Positions 13,793-24,200 of a stretch of 64,000 bases of DNA are shown in pieces. Each line of letters starts with the position of its first letter. Positions within the stretch are counted from its first letter, which is position 1. Source of the stretch: Colias croceus (lineage: Eukaryota > Arthropoda > Insecta > Lepidoptera > Pieridae). The translations under genes were made by a program, and so were the position numbers. The DNA is taken from contig NC_059539.1 in NCBI RefSeq assembly GCF_905220415.1, positions 12,834,001 through 12,898,000 on the forward strand. The letters run 5' to 3'. Below the pieces are notes generated by a model that worked only from the letters and a program-made list of their open reading frames with translations, made no database searches and had not been told where the DNA came from.

Positions 13793-13984
13793 CTAGCTTA
13801 CCGCCCGCGGCTTCGCCCGCTTTGTCTAAAACCTAATAAATTTTATATACTAAAACCTTCCTCTTGAATCACTCTATCTATTAAAAAAAAACCGCATCAA
13901 AATCCGTTGCGTAGTTTTAAAGATTTAAGCATACAAAGTGACATAGGGACAGAGAAAGCGACTTTGTTTTATACTTTGTAGTGA
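13793..13984 (-). mobile_element. Helitron-like non-autonomous element (192 bp)
   Basis: On the minus strand it starts TCACTACAAAGTATAAAAC after an A and ends CTAG before a T. Near the 3' end is the hairpin-forming GCGGGCGAAGCCGCGGGCGG block. I recognise this family as abundant in Lepidoptera. It has no coding capacity. It differs in sequence from the neighbours at 10.7 and 14.5 kb but shares their architecture. Confidence 0.78.
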
Positions 13985-14449
13985 TTATTTCTCTGCTAGA
14001 GAAAATCCTGCTCACTGGTTTTGGCTAAGATGTAACAGATAGATAGAATTCCTTTTTTATATTTTTCGATTTTTTCCTGAATTCCCATAATATTCGCTCC
14101 ACTCTTGAAATCACTTTTCAAAACACCAGCTATTCTTGAACACAAAGAAACGCAAGCAAAGCCGCGCTCGTACACTCATGTTATCTGCCCAGACCGAGCC
14201 GGGATTACGAACGTGTGAGCCGAAATCAGAGGCTGTTTTGCTGAAAACAATTATAACACTGCGGGCCTAAGCCGGGGATGTGGCCAGAATTATGTTAACT
14301 GCGCCGTTTCAATGGACCAAGTGTTCGTGAGCAGGGCACACTAAACGAATTAGTTTAATAAGCTTTGCGTATATTATAGCACGCTCAATTCAAATGTTTC
14401 TAAATGCAAAATAATAAAACCTACCTTCGTAAAAGTACGATACTGCTTA

Positions 14450-14618
14450 TCTAATATATAAAAATCAATGCCACTTTTCGTTGTAATTCCATAACTCGAG
14501 AACGGCTGAACCGATTTCGATAATTCTTTTTTTATTATATTCCTTGAAGTACGAGGATGGTTCTTATGTAGAGAAAACGTTAATATGTACCACGGGCGAA
14601 GCCGGGGCGGACCGCTAG
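14450..14618 (+). mobile_element. Helitron-like non-autonomous element (169 bp)
   Basis: It begins TCTAATATATAAAAATC after an A and ends CGGACCGCTAG before a T. The sequence in between (CTCGAGAACGGCTGAACCG, then CGGGCGAAGCCGGGGCGG) matches a common lepidopteran Helitron family from memory. The ends fit rolling-circle insertion without target duplication. There is no coding capacity. Confidence 0.78.
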
Positions 14619-15596
14619 TTCTTCATAGTTCTCGCCATAATATTTTCCACTTCTACTGTTATTTTGCTGATATGTAGAATTTTTCTCTTTTCACGTTAAC
14701 TTTTTGTCTGTTGTGACCTGTTGTTTAAATTATATTTAGGTATGCGTGTAATAAAAGGAGAGTATCAGCTGTACATTTTAATTTACTAAGCACATATTTT
14801 TAGAATTGTAAATTCGAACGTGCAAACCAATAAACTAGCAAGTGGAAACAGTATCGTAAACATCTTAACATTCAAGTCCCAAGAAACCCGACGCTGGCCG
14901 CAATCGCAGTATTTTCCCCACGCCTTAAACCCGGATCGACTTTACAATAACTCCCAGTAATTTACAGCCCCCGAGATCAAGACAATAATCGTTATCGAAT
15001 ATCGTACGGAGCGGTCTTAGCGCCCAGTTTGAGTTGTGCAGCCACTCATCGGAGCCCCTTCACACGGCCCGGCTTCCATATTACATTTGCATTTATCGAG
15101 TTCGCATACTCTGTGGAACTTGTGTGTACTTTGAATTAGGAACATGAGGAGTCTTGAAATTGTCTGGTTCGATTTTTGAAATTCGCGCTAAATTTAAATA
15201 TTTTAACTAAATAGAACTGTCAGTTGCTGATGTCATTTTCTGTTATTTATTTAACCATCAACAAATCCAACAGAGGTTCTTTGTTTAAAGTTGAACTATA
15301 AATTGTCACTAATAAGCAAACGGGAACAATTTCTCTAAAGCGGATTGAAATCGTGAGCATATCGTATTGGAGCGTCCTGATGTTGGGGAACTATGTTTGC
15401 TTTCACATTTACTGTTGCATCCAGCAAGCAGGGTTTACTGCAATAATACATTATTGTTCTACTGCGATACGCTCTAACTAAAATACTTTCAGCACTGCTA
15501 TTTCATGTGCACAAATAATGTATCATGTTTCAAATACCGATCTATTCTGTGGGTTTAAAATTTATAGAACACGTCAAATGCTAATTCTATTACTTA
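14619..15596. other. Non-coding DNA
   Basis: No gene recognised. A somewhat GC-richer segment at 14,875-15,085 (CCCGACGCTGGCC, CCCGAGATCAAG, TTATCGAATATCG) could be a conserved non-coding block, but I cannot test that here. Confidence 0.45.
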
Positions 15597-18022
15597 TATA
15601 CAAAAATACAAAAAATACAAAAATCTTTATTATTACATAAACATTTGGTAGATAATACAATGCACTAATCTCCACACTAGGATTCCCTGTGTTGTGGAGA
15701 ATAGTCTCTTCCAGCTTACGTCTATTTACACAGTTTATACAGAGGTAAATTCTTAACTACGAAAATACATACAATATGCTAGTTGAATAAATTTCTGCGA
15801 GTGAATGAGATAGGATGAATGTCTTGAGTGAGTTTGTGGAATTATTTTAATGGTCTGAGGAAGTTTTCCGTGTGTTCGTAGTCCAAACCACAAAGGAAAT
15901 TTTTTACATGTTTTTTGCATTGCCTCTTGGTCAGGGGTAGGAGGTTAGTTGCTAAATTTAGTTTTTCGTAAATAAAAGGACCCATGTATAGATATGATTT
16001 TTTGCCAAAATTTAGTTTAGTTTTAGGTCTATTCCATTTTCTGCATCTTTGGGAACGAGAAGTGACATACATATTTGATGGTGCAGTTTTGTGAAACCGA
16101 AGAGCGACCGCCATAATGTAAAGTTGTCGCACTCGCATACAACCGGTCTCCTGGTAGAGGATATCAGTTGGGTAGCGACGAGGTTTAATATATGATACCT
16201 TTAGTATGGCTCGTTGGGAACGCTCTACTCTCATTAAGTGTGTTTTATGTGCAGCACCCCATACTACAATGCAGTAGTTGATTATGGATTCGCATAATGA
16301 GCAGTAGATCATTTTAAGCAGTTTGTCCGAAGCGACTTGGCCCATTCTTTTAAATATATATATTAGCTTACGTAGGCGACCAGAGACATAATCAATTTGT
16401 TTTTTCCAGTTGAGATGGTTATCTACATAGACTCCAAGATAACGAATATTTTGAACTTCTTCGAATACGGGACAGTCGCATATTATGTTATTTTGTGAGC
16501 AGTTGCCATAGTGGAATTTAATGGCGAGACGCTGTTTGCATGAGTTGCTTTTGTTAACGCTGAAATTGATGACCTTTGTTTTTTCTGCGTTAAGCGTTAG
16601 GAGATTGAGATTCAGCCAATTAGAGACTTGCTTTATACCAGTATTTGCAACCTCGTATGCATTTTGCCAGGTTTTGTCGTAGAAGACGATGGCAGTGTCA
16701 TCGGCATAAGTGAAGATTTTTGATTTGGGTAGCTGTAAGGAACAGAGACTATTTATGTAGAGAATGAAGAGGGTCGGTGCTAGCACACTGCCTTGTGGTA
16801 CGCCAAAGTTGATTGTGTCATAGCTACTGTGCTGTTGACCTATACAAGTTCTTTGCCTACGTTCAGTGAGATAGGATTGAAACCACGCTAAAGGAGTGCC
16901 CCTGATGCCGAAAGATTCCAACTTTTTTAAAAGAATTCGTCTAGACACTGTATCAAAAGCTTTCGCTAAATCTAGGAACACTCCAATACATTTATATCCA
17001 TCGTCCAATTTAGAGGTGACAAAATCGATAAGATTTGTTACTGCATTTTCTGTTGATCTTTGACTACGGAAACCATACTGATTGTCTGATATTAATCGAT
17101 TCTTTTCGAGATATTTTAGAAGCCTGGTATTCATAATTTTTTCTAGAATTTTGGAAACCGAAGTGAGAAGTGATATTGGACGGTAATTTGAGGGAATCGT
17201 GTTATCGCCTGACTTGAAAATTGGACATACATCGGCCGTTTTCATTGAAAGTGGGACTATTCCGGTGGAGATGCTAAGGTTACACAAAAAAGCAATGGGT
17301 GAAGCTACATGATCTTTAGTTAGCTTAAGTATTTTGTTGGTGATTCCGTCCCACCCTGGTGCTGAACATTCCTTAAGATTGCTTATTAGCTTTTTCACTT
17401 CAGTCTCATCGGTTGCCGTTGCAAAAAAGGATTTACCCGACATATTATTGTCATTCTGCGGATCAAGCATGCCAGCCAGCTCGGCTTCGGATTTATTTAA
17501 CAGGCGTAGTGTTTTTTCAGCAAGATGCTCTCCCACACCCGCAAAGAAGCTGTTAATGTTATTTAAATTTGCGTCGGTGTCGGTAGATGTAACTAACAGT
17601 GCTGTGCTATTAGAGGTCTTGTTTTTAATGTTACATATGCTCTTTACTGCCTTCCAGGTCTTTTTGCTGTCACCGTTTGCGTCACGTAGCTGGTTTCCTT
17701 CATATTCGTTTTTCAGGTTTTTTATAAGATTGTTACAATAGTTTCTATACTTTTTATATTGATTTTGTATGTTTAAGTCGTTTTTATTCTCCTTCTTTCT
17801 TGCTTCAATGTGTAGTTCATCTCTCTTGCGTATACATTTTATTAATCCTTTAGATATCCAAGGCTTTTTAATGTTTTTTGAGTTGCGTATAGTTTCCTTT
17901 GTTGTGAAATTTTGAATAATGTTACTAAGTTTATTCGTGAAGTTACTTAATGCTTGATTTATATCTGTGTGTGTATATATAATATCAGGTATCTTTATAG
18001 CAGAATAAGTGAATAGAATAGA
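15597..18022 (-). mobile_element. 5'-truncated CR1/Jockey-type non-LTR retrotransposon
   Basis: The minus-strand copy contains one long reverse-transcriptase frame, a ~240-bp 3' UTR and a tail of short repeats (ATTTTTGT-like, about 15,600-15,625). The apurinic-endonuclease domain that should precede the RT is absent and the frame ends in a stop at about 18,025. This indicates 5' truncation, as is usual for such elements. I could not define a convincing target-site duplication. Assignment between the CR1 and Jockey clades is by general RT appearance only. Confidence 0.8.
15842..18022 (-). CDS. Non-LTR retrotransposon ORF2: reverse transcriptase (partial)
   Basis: The frame is open without an in-frame stop from about 18,022 down to the stop at 15,842, about 726 codons, and it lacks a proper start because the element is 5'-truncated. 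Visible in order are a pre-RT KKPWISKGLIKCIRKRDEL block near 17,800-17,860 and then the RT: SAPGWDGI, NYRPISLL, QYGFRSQRST, FLDLAKAFDTVSRR, GVPQGSVLAPTLFILYIN and the catalytic FTYADD box (about 16,700). A thumb/C-terminal region (RYLGVYVD, YCIVVWGAA) follows. The enzyme would copy its own RNA at a nicked target. No frameshift is visible, so the copy may be young, but without its endonuclease it should not retrotranspose on its own. Confidence 0.9.
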   Translation of the reverse strand, partial: SILFTYSAIKIPDIIYTHTDINQALSNFTNKLSNIIQNFTTKETIRNSKNIKKPWISKGLIKCIRKRDELHIEARKKENKNDLNIQNQYKKYRNYCNNLIKNLKNEYEGNQLRDANGDSKKTWKAVKSICNIKNKTSNSTALLVTSTDTDANLNNINSFFAGVGEHLAEKTLRLLNKSEAELAGMLDPQNDNNMSGKSFFATATDETEVKKLISNLKECSAPGWDGITNKILKLTKDHVASPIAFLCNLSISTGIVPLSMKTADVCPIFKSGDNTIPSNYRPISLLTSVSKILEKIMNTRLLKYLEKNRLISDNQYGFRSQRSTENAVTNLIDFVTSKLDDGYKCIGVFLDLAKAFDTVSRRILLKKLESFGIRGTPLAWFQSYLTERRQRTCIGQQHSSYDTINFGVPQGSVLAPTLFILYINSLCSLQLPKSKIFTYADDTAIVFYDKTWQNAYEVANTGIKQVSNWLNLNLLTLNAEKTKVINFSVNKSNSCKQRLAIKFHYGNCSQNNIICDCPVFEEVQNIRYLGVYVDNHLNWKKQIDYVSGRLRKLIYIFKRMGQVASDKLLKMIYCSLCESIINYCIVVWGAAHKTHLMRVERSQRAILKVSYIKPRRYPTDILYQETGCMRVRQLYIMAVALRFHKTAPSNMYVTSRSQRCRKWNRPKTKLNFGKKSYLYMGPFIYEKLNLATNLLPLTKRQCKKHVKNFLCGLDYEHTENFLRPLK

Positions 18023-19180
18023 TTAACTGAACCTAAAAGGAAAATACGCCTATTCACCCATACGCAGACAAAGTCAGGTGAAGCAGCGTGTCATATAAAT
18101 CGATAGGAACGTGTGAGTAACCTTAATAATCTACAAGCTCGGTGGCCCGAGGATTCAGATGGTGAGAACATTTCCTATACAAAGCGGACTAATAATGGCG
18201 CCGAGAATTATCGTCAGTGCACCCGAAGAGTGCCGGGCCACAGCAAACCCAACCTTGTCCCCGGTATCCAAGGCCCACATTCCCCTGCACAGCACTAACG
18301 GTTGCTCGGATGCGATTCGCGCTGATAGTACAAATGATGTTACTTCTCAACATATTTAACGAACTCAATTTTAGTTTCGCATTTGTTAATGCGGTGTTTC
18401 ATGTTGGGACTTGGGAATAAGTGAAATACGGGGCTTATGATGATATTAAATAAATACTCGTTACTGAGGATGTTATTAAATTAGACGCTGTTTACTCGAA
18501 CTGTGGGCGCTGCGTTCGGAAAGCTGCTGATTCGGATGTGAGCTGTAATTTTATTTCTATCGCAAAGTAGGAAAATGGTAATTCTGTTTATAGAATATAA
18601 TGTGTTCTTGGATAAACGCACTCTTATATGGGTTTTAAAGATAAATTCTGTGAACGTGTTTCTATAGGATTTAAACAGTCTATCAAGTCTTCTTAATATA
18701 AATCTTTACTAATTAGTAGTATAAATACAAATTATTTTTATACAAATTATTAACATTGTTATAGATAAACCCGATAAGGCTTAGCAAGTAGAACATCAGA
18801 TAAGCCCGCGTCAATCTGACACTCGCTCTAAAATGTACAAACCCTGATTAAAATCCGGCTGCATACGGGATGCTGTGCGTGGGCTCGCGGTAATTAGTTG
18901 ATCATTAGCTCCATTATATCAAGTTTGGGTTAGTTTATTAGTTTTTAGTTCGATATCGCTGTTTTGGGGATTTCGATCTTTGAGCGGTTAATGCTCGAAT
19001 TTATTTATAGTTTGATATTTAGTAGCGAAAAAGCTTTGAAAATTTACGTGTTGTTTATTTAACACTTAATTGAAATTAAGTAAAGCTGTTATTAAACGAG
19101 CAAAGGCGTTATTACGGTTTAAAAGTATCTGTTACTGTGTATGAAATCTATCTCAAACTAAAGTGCGTCCGCAGATAGCT
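18023..19180. other. Non-coding DNA
   Basis: Overlapping short plus-strand frames at 18,113-18,420 are mutually shifted and have no family signature. I see no gene and no repeat with clear ends. Confidence 0.45.
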
Positions 19181-19188
19181 GCAGGAAG

Positions 19189-19710
19189 GTGTCCCTTCGT
19201 CCAGCATACTCACCATGGAATCCTGATATTTCATGAATGTCAAAAAACTGTTCTGAAATAGTGCTAAATAGTGCCCAAAGGAAAAAAATAGTGCTCTTGT
19301 ACTTGCGAAGTTATAGCCATAGTTCGATGAGTATGCTGGACGAAGGTTTCGCCCAGCATACTCACCTCCGTCCGGAGAATCTGTATACGCTTCAAACATA
19401 ATTCATACTTCAAAAAATAGTTCCCAAATAGTGCCAAACGGTGCCCAAAAAGAAAAAACAGTGCTCGAATAACTTCGGAGTTATAGGCTTCGTTCAGTGA
19501 GTATGCTGGGCGTAGGTTCTACGCCCAGCATACTCACCTCAGTGCGCGAATATCGAACGAGCTATAGGTATAATTTACGTCTCAAAAAATTGTGCTTGAA
19601 ATAGTGCCCAATATCAGTCCAATTTTTGCTTGACTTTTGACTTAGAAAACCATTAAATTTTAATGTAAACTTCTACATACTAACGTAAAATGGGGTACAG
19701 TCGTCGATAC
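19189..19710 (-). repeat. Left terminal inverted repeat of the foldback element
   Basis: It is the reverse complement of 20,745-21,261 with scattered substitutions, and similarity fades after about 19,695. CCAGCATACTCACC recurs at 19,201, 19,353 and 19,525, marking internal tandem units. Positions 19,498-19,536 form a perfect 18-bp hairpin with a 3-nt loop. Protein-like frames in this repeat appear on opposite strands of the two copies and are by-products of the repeat. Confidence 0.85.
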
Positions 19711-20489
19711 ATGTTTTTGGACAAAAATATTAAACTTTATAAATGAAATGAACGTGTTTTTGTAAAAAACAACTCGCTTGCTACCTAGTTTTACAGTGCA
19801 ATTAATGAATGAGTGTAAAATCAATTTAGTTAAATGCCACTATTATAAATTGAAATATACTTACTGATTTGGGTGCAGCTCCTATATTGATTACGTACTA
19901 GATACACAATTTTATATAGGTAAATAATGACATCACCAACACATTGTTTGGTTTTGCAACCCACTATGTAGTCAAACTCAAAAGCCGGCGTTATTATAAT
20001 GATGTGCGACGAAGTAAACAAACAAAGAAACTGAGAAGCGCTTGTTCGTTTCGATTGCTTTGTGACACAAAATGGACCCTTATCATCTTCAAAATACAGA
20101 TCAGTCTTGTCTAATAATCGTAAGATGTTAGGGCAGCGCCATCTAGTATTTAAACATAAACATATTCATTTGCGTCGCGGGCGCCGCGCGTCGTAAGCCC
20201 CATACCTATTGACCGTACGTGCATCCATTACTGCCACACTATATTGAACTTTATCACATGAGGAATACAGGTCAATTCCGTAAACGTTGTGGTACCGTCC
20301 TTGATCCGGAAAATGATTATTTTGAATAATTTTGTCAGTTGTAATGTAAGCATTAATAACAGCAACTTTATTTTTCATGCATGATATACTTCATTTGATA
20401 TCTTAATCCTTCAAGCGCCGTGATCTAGACAAAATATATAAAATCATTGTTCCTAGCTACCGGGGTCCCATGCGACGCGCGAAGGCTTA

Positions 20490-20744
20490 ATCAAAAATCA
20501 AAAAAAAAAAAAATCAAAAATATTTATTCGTAAACAAATATGTTTACAATTATATCAGTCATTGAGACATCCTTTTAAGCATTTATAAGCTTGTGGTAGA
20601 ATATCTCGCTAATCATATTATTATAAAGTATTATTAAAATAATGTGTAATTAATAATATTGCGATTCTAAAGTAAATACTCCCTTACATAGACAATTAAT
20701 AATTTACACAAGACAAAAATTGTTAGAAAGAAAGTTAATAATAT
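20490..20744 (-). mobile_element. Possible non-LTR 3' end inside the foldback middle
   Basis: Read on the minus strand, a 3'-UTR-like AT-rich segment ends in AATAAATATTTTTGATTTTT and a T-rich (TTTTGAT)-like tail (20,488-20,525). This resembles the 3' termini of lepidopteran CR1-type elements. It has no coding sequence and its boundaries are uncertain. Confidence 0.35.
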
Positions 20745-21261
20745 TGTATTCGACTGTACTCAATGTAATGTATGTAGAAGTTTACAATCAAATTTAATGG
20801 TTTTCTAGGTCAAAAGTCAAGCAAAAATTGGACTGATATTGGGCACTATTTCAAGCACAATTTTTTGAGACGTAAATTGTACCTATAGCTCGTTCGATAT
20901 TCGCGCACTGAGGTGAGTATGCTGGGCGTAGAACCTACGCCCAGCATACTCACTGAACGAAGCCTGTAACTCCGAAGTTATTCGAGCACTGTTTTTTCTT
21001 TTTGGGCACCGTTTGGCACTATTTGGGAACTATTTTTTGAAGTATGAATTATGTTTGAAGCGTATACAGATTCTCCGGACGGAGGTGAGTATGCTGGGCG
21101 AAACCTTCGTCCAGCATACTCATCGAACTATGGCTATAACTTCGCAAGTACAAGAGCACTATTTTTTTCCTTTGGGCACTATTTAGCACTATTTCAGAAC
21201 AGTTTTTTGACATTCGTGAAATATCAGGATTCCATGGTGAGTATGCTGGACGAAGGGACAC
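20745..21261 (+). repeat. Right terminal inverted repeat of the foldback element
   Basis: This is the inverted counterpart of 19,189-19,710. The perfect 39-nt hairpin core recurs at 20,914-20,952. The outermost 14 bp match the left end exactly, and the target duplication follows immediately. Confidence 0.85.
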
Positions 21262-21269
21262 GCAGGAAG

Positions 21270-24200
21270 CCCTCAAGGTGCTGTCAGTATATAATTAGCC
21301 ATGATTCATCCCGTCCAGCTCAGCACTTAGCCTAGCGCATACGCATTCTATTTTTAGACCAAACTTCCATATATACGGGGTGTTGTGGAATATATATTAA
21401 CTTAAAGACTGGGTACTCGATTCCCGTTGTAATTGTGAATTAGGTCCTTAATTTTTGTCCCAATTTTGCTACAAAAAAACAAAGTGCGGTTAAGCTCTCC
21501 TGCTACTGTTCAGGTCAAAAACACGCCGCAGCGGCGGCAGCATAGAGTCACAGGCGTCCATGGAAAGCCCATACATTATCATGACCATAACATACATAAA
21601 ATGCTTAAAAATAAATTATAACTTAAATAAAATTTACTAAGTAGTAATTTAATATTTTTCTTCGTGTATAATGTCTGAGCGTTTTTACATCCTTGAGCTT
21701 GACATGTATGTCAAAATCACCCTGTATAAGCATTTCTATCTCAAGATAAGCTAGTTTATTACGAACCGATGAAATCTCGTTGACGCGATTCCTCTTCACC
21801 ATCAAACTCGATTGGTATTATGCAAAATAGATAAATAACTGTTGGGGGTTTTAAGCGTTCGTCGCGTATATTTTTATTCGGTTATAAGTTTTTTTCGCGG
21901 TTTTTTTGCTTCCAATGGCGAGGGCTTTCAAAGGAAGCTTTATGGTTTTAACGGATTTTTTGTGCGTTTTTTGTTTTGTGAAAATTAAATCGATAGTGAG
22001 CTGTAAAACGTTAATACACATGTATGACGAAAATATGCATGCGTTCAAATTATTTTTTTCTAATTTTATAAAAGGATATATAATTATATACCTATTTTTA
22101 GGATTTGTCGTAGTAGTATTGCCTCAACCTATGCTTTTATGTAGGTAGAGAGAGAGTCATCCCCTTTGTGAATGAGGAACTTTAATTATGATCAATATAA
22201 CCTTATTACAAATACAGTTTACAAACAAGGTACACCACGTATCCCAGGTATTAACTATAAGACGGCTACAAGGGGCTTGAAATAAGGCAAGTATAAGATT
22301 ATTAAACGAAGCCAATTTGTAGAGCCGTGGTGGAGCCTGTCTACTTGGCGGCGCAGATCAAAGGGATGGATCATTAGGTATATTGCTATCACATATTAGT
22401 TACTCCATTGTAATACGCTTAGCAATGTTCAATGTAAATAATTATTTCTTTGAATTAATTGTAGTGTGATAATAATCAATCATTTGCCATCAAAGAATTA
22501 GAACGTAAAAATATACCTATAGTATCACGTATTTTATCGCATTTTTAAACTAGTATCGGAAATTATTCCTTTGTTTTTAAAACTGATATCTAATAATAAG
22601 TCACGGGCCATGGCCGTACGTACGTACTATACCTACATTGTAATCAAATGAACAAACTAAGAAACCGCTATTGTAATAAATTACCTGTAGCATATTATTA
22701 TAGCTAATTTAAAACATTGGAGCCATTTAAAAATGGTCACTCGACTAATTGTTCCTTAATAACCCTTTTAGCCGTGCTTTGATGAAATATACACTGAAGG
22801 GGAGTGGCGGCCATTTTAACTAATGGCTGCTACTGTTATAGTGCCCCTTTGAACTTAGCGTGATTAATTATAATTCCAACCACTAATTTGTATGTTTTAT
22901 TTGATTTAAAGTTTGGGGATAGAGGATTAGAAGGTATCGCATTCTTGTGATACGGTCAGTGTAAATTAGTGATGTTATTTTTAATAATATGCTACTAAAA
23001 TCTAAATCGTAAACAACGAATATGTACTTGCAACATTTATTGCACAATGCTAAACACCGAACTAAGGATTTGATCAATAATTCGTAAGTACTTAAAACTT
23101 CCAAACTAAACTCAGTATTCTAGGTTTATACTCATTTATAATTAATAAATATCAGATATAATTCAAGACTGTTCAAGTATAAATGATAGTTTATTCAAGA
23201 CTGACGAAGTTTCTCTGATTCAATATAGGTTTGTTAACAGAAGTTCGCGAAAGCCACATCACAAGCAGTAGTTCATAACTGAAATATCTGAGGTTTCATT
23301 TCGTTAGCATAGGCAGAATTATGACCAATTCAACTCCTAATTAACAGAAATTAATGTCAAAGTAAGCATTATAATCGAATAATTATGTAGTTACATTTTA
23401 TAACCTTCAATCTCAACAAAACTTAAAGCGGAAAATGCCTAGACGTCTATTTATAAAATACAAACATTGACACATGAATAGCCATAGCCAAGCCGGATTA
23501 AAAAAAACAATTGTCATGACAGGTCACAGATAACTCAGACGACCACATGTCTAGAACAATTCGAAATTCAAACACAGCGTTCGATTACGTTCCATCCCAT
23601 GGCGGCTCGTTCATTTAAGATCACTCGACATAATTAACCTCTACATTGAGTTATTTACGCGCCCGCATGTGTCGCAGGAAACGGAACATGGGAGCGATTG
23701 ACGGTTGTAACTCGTAATCTTAAATTATTCAAGCCATCGCCGAACGAAAATAAGCAATTACAAATGAGCGAGTCATGTGTGAATATTGATACAACATCGG
23801 TTGACTTATTTCGAGAAACAACGCCGAGTTATCTCAAGGATTTCTTAACTCCCGTATTCATTATACGCTCTCAATAAATATTTATACACGTACATATTTC
23901 AAGACAGTACAGTTGATTACACACTGCTTACGTTGCATGTTAGCTAATTGACATGAACGAGTGCTACATAAAAATCTTTGTAAAATAAAGTAATTACAGC
24001 ACGTCTCATATTGCGCAACTAATTTGTTCCACTTACAAGTATAACAATCGCAAACAGAGTTGCCAAAGTTTGCAACTTTTTAAAAGTAGCAATCATTAGT
24101 AATTTCGTTTCACTCGAAGCACAAAATTGTTTTCGCGGAGCAAACATTCATTTCTAACAAAGTAAACGAACGTGCATTTGGCAAAGAAACTTTGACTTTA

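Larger units (their letters stand above)
19189..21261. mobile_element. Foldback-type DNA transposon with ~0.5-kb TIRs and 8-bp TSD
   Basis: The element starts GTGTCCCTTCGTCC and ends with its reverse complement (GGACGAAGGGACAC). It is bracketed by the direct repeat GCAGGAAG at 19,181-19,188 and 21,262-21,269, a convincing 8-bp target-site duplication. The ends are inverted repeats of about 520 bp. Each is built from internal tandem units of about 150-170 bp that carry hairpin-forming GAGTATGCTGG(G/A)CG words. The ~1-kb middle has no transposase. This architecture is that of foldback/Galileo-like elements. The superfamily is unknown: an 8-bp duplication would fit hAT, P or Merlin groups. Confidence 0.82.

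Noticed and set aside
17334..17741. 135-codon plus-strand frame
   Set aside because: It is antisense to the non-LTR reverse transcriptase on the minus strand.
21051..21335. 94-codon frame with a near-identical partner at 19,148-19,399 on the other strand, looking like a repeated gene
   Set aside because: Both are translations of the foldback terminal inverted repeat, including its hairpin words.
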